Shown: piece after piece, positions 5,647 through 6,354 of the stretch
Layout of the letters: every line of letters begins with the position of its first letter
Numbering within the stretch: the first letter of the stretch is position 1
Origin: Pseudomonadota bacterium
GTDB lineage: Bacteria > Pseudomonadota > Alphaproteobacteria > Rhizobiales > Xanthobacteraceae
Direction of reading: 5' to 3'
Length of the DNA: 6,354 nt
NCBI GenBank assembly: GCA_023390695.1
Contig: JAEWCJ010000473.1
Location: 1-6,354, forward strand
Position numbers and translations under genes: made by a program
The notes under the pieces: generated by a model
Seen by the model: only the letters and a program-made list of their open reading frames with translations
The model's database searches: none
What the model was told of the DNA's origin: nothing

Positions 5647-6255
5647 TTACGCTTCGACCTTGGTCGCGGCGAAAGAGGACACCTGCGCCGCGAAGCGGTC
5701 GAGCCATTGCACGAGCGCCGGATAGGCTTGGCGCCAGCGGCCCTGAAAACGCAGATCCTGATAACCGAGCGCGCAGGCGAGCGTGATCTGTCCCACATCG
5801 GGCAGCGGATCGATGCGCGGCGGAGCTTTCTCCAGCGCGTCGAGCGTCCGCGTGACCTTCTCGGCCTGATAGTCGAGCCAGGGCTGGTGGCGGATCGTCT
5901 CCGGGCGGAAGCGCGCTTCATAGATCTGCAGCAGCGACGCATCGAGAAGGCCGTCGCACAGGGCCTGCAGACGCAAGGCGGCGAAGCGCGGCGCCGCATC
6001 CTGCGGAATGATTTTGCCGCCGCCGGCCAGGTGATCGAGATATTCGAGGATGACGCGGGAATCGAACAGCGCGGTGCCGTCCTCCAGGATCAGGGTGGGA
6101 ATCTTGCCGAGCGGGTTCTGCGTGCGCAGCGGTCCGTCCGCCTTGTTCGTGTCGGTGACGTCGACCGTGATCCGGTCGGCGAGGCCGAGCAGGGCTGCGG
6201 CGATCTTGACCTTGCGCCCGAACGGCGACGGCGGTGAACTGAGCAGTCTCATCAT
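5647..6255 (-). CDS. Glutathione S-transferase family protein
   Basis: This 202-residue protein has the two-domain GST layout. The N-terminal thioredoxin fold (about 2-78) includes SSPPSPFGRKVKIA, where a serine near residue 7 or 10 is the likely glutathione-activating position; NPLGKIPTL, with the conserved cis-proline P53; and ALFDSRVILEYLD, where D65-S66 contact the gamma-glutamyl part of glutathione. An all-helical domain fills about 85-195. The Ser-Pro-Phe-x-Arg-Lys opening resembles bacterial YibF-type GSTs, whose substrates are poorly defined. Its likely role is cytosolic conjugation or reduction of electrophiles; the specific substrate is unknown. Two consecutive ATGs (6255 and 6252) begin the frame, neither with a strong Shine-Dalgarno. 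It is convergent with the outer-membrane gene, and no partner gene is visible upstream in the window. Confidence 0.9.
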   Translation of the reverse strand: MMRLLSSPPSPFGRKVKIAAALLGLADRITVDVTDTNKADGPLRTQNPLGKIPTLILEDGTALFDSRVILEYLDHLAGGGKIIPQDAAPRFAALRLQALCDGLLDASLLQIYEARFRPETIRHQPWLDYQAEKVTRTLDALEKAPPRIDPLPDVGQITLACALGYQDLRFQGRWRQAYPALVQWLDRFAAQVSSFAATKVEA

Positions 6256-6354
6256 GGATGTGTACTCACAGAATTTGGAATTCGCGAAAGCGCTCGCGAA
6301 AAGGGCGCGGCTGCTTGCGCGGCCCCGCCCCCGGTTTACAACCAGAGCAAGAAA
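6256..6354. other. Right-end intergenic sequence with a short perfect hairpin
   Basis: No coding region is apparent in these 99 bases, which should hold the GST promoter and leader. TTCGCGA (6281-6287) and TCGCGAA (6294-6300) form a 7-bp stem around a 6-base loop, followed by a GC-rich stretch in which GCGCGGC occurs twice (6305-6311 and 6317-6323). Neither strand has a U-tract after the stem, so it is not a clear terminator. I see no tRNA or other RNA gene. Confidence 0.4.

Noticed and set aside
6281..6300. The TTCGCGA/TCGCGAA hairpin as a terminator
   Set aside because: No U-run follows the stem on either strand, and it lies in the expected promoter or leader of the GST gene.
1..6354. CRISPR array, insertion sequence, prophage, tRNA, or defence or biosynthetic cassette
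   Set aside because: No regularly spaced repeats, transposase or integrase motifs, cloverleaf folds, or unfamiliar multi-gene module were seen on either strand.

Overview
The window looks like chromosomal DNA from an alphaproteobacterium, probably order Hyphomicrobiales (Bradyrhizobium/Rhodopseudomonas/Xanthobacteraceae-like). The evidence is the GC-rich coding bias with long antisense open frames, the gene order uvrC-pgsA-moaD-moaE, an Omp25/Omp31-type small barrel protein, and a multi-hairpin interspersed repeat that begins CGTCATGGCCGGG, a kind I recall as common in these genomes. Genus assignment is inference.

Layout. Positions 1-4613 carry five genes on the minus strand, in transcription order: uvrC (excision-repair nuclease), pgsA (phosphatidylglycerophosphate synthase), moaD and moaE (small and large subunits of molybdopterin synthase), and a class 3 lipase cut off by the left window edge. 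Most gaps are short (3 nt for pgsA-moaD, 25 nt for moaE-lipase), so co-transcription is likely. The moaD-moaE gap is filled almost entirely by a 119-bp three-hairpin repeat. Positions 4614-4950 form a divergent intergenic region with an AT-rich core (28% GC over 4741-4800) holding a TTAA-N7-TTAAC CtrA-like site and short palindromes. On the plus strand, 4951-5565 encodes a secreted 8-stranded-type outer-membrane beta-barrel protein, closed by a strong intrinsic terminator at 5610-5641. A convergent glutathione S-transferase gene follows on the minus strand (5647-6255), and the last 99 bases hold no recognisable gene.

The genes are mostly housekeeping. MoaD and MoaE act together: MoaD carries sulfur on its C-terminal Gly-Gly and MoaE holds the pterin substrate. 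UvrC, PgsA, the lipase, the barrel protein and the GST have unrelated roles. I found no mobile element, CRISPR array, defence cassette or RNA gene, and no convincing new biological system. The points most worth a second look are the replacement of the usual MoaE active-site lysine (E. coli K119) by threonine, the repeat inside the moaD-moaE unit, and the candidate CtrA site between uvrC and the barrel gene.
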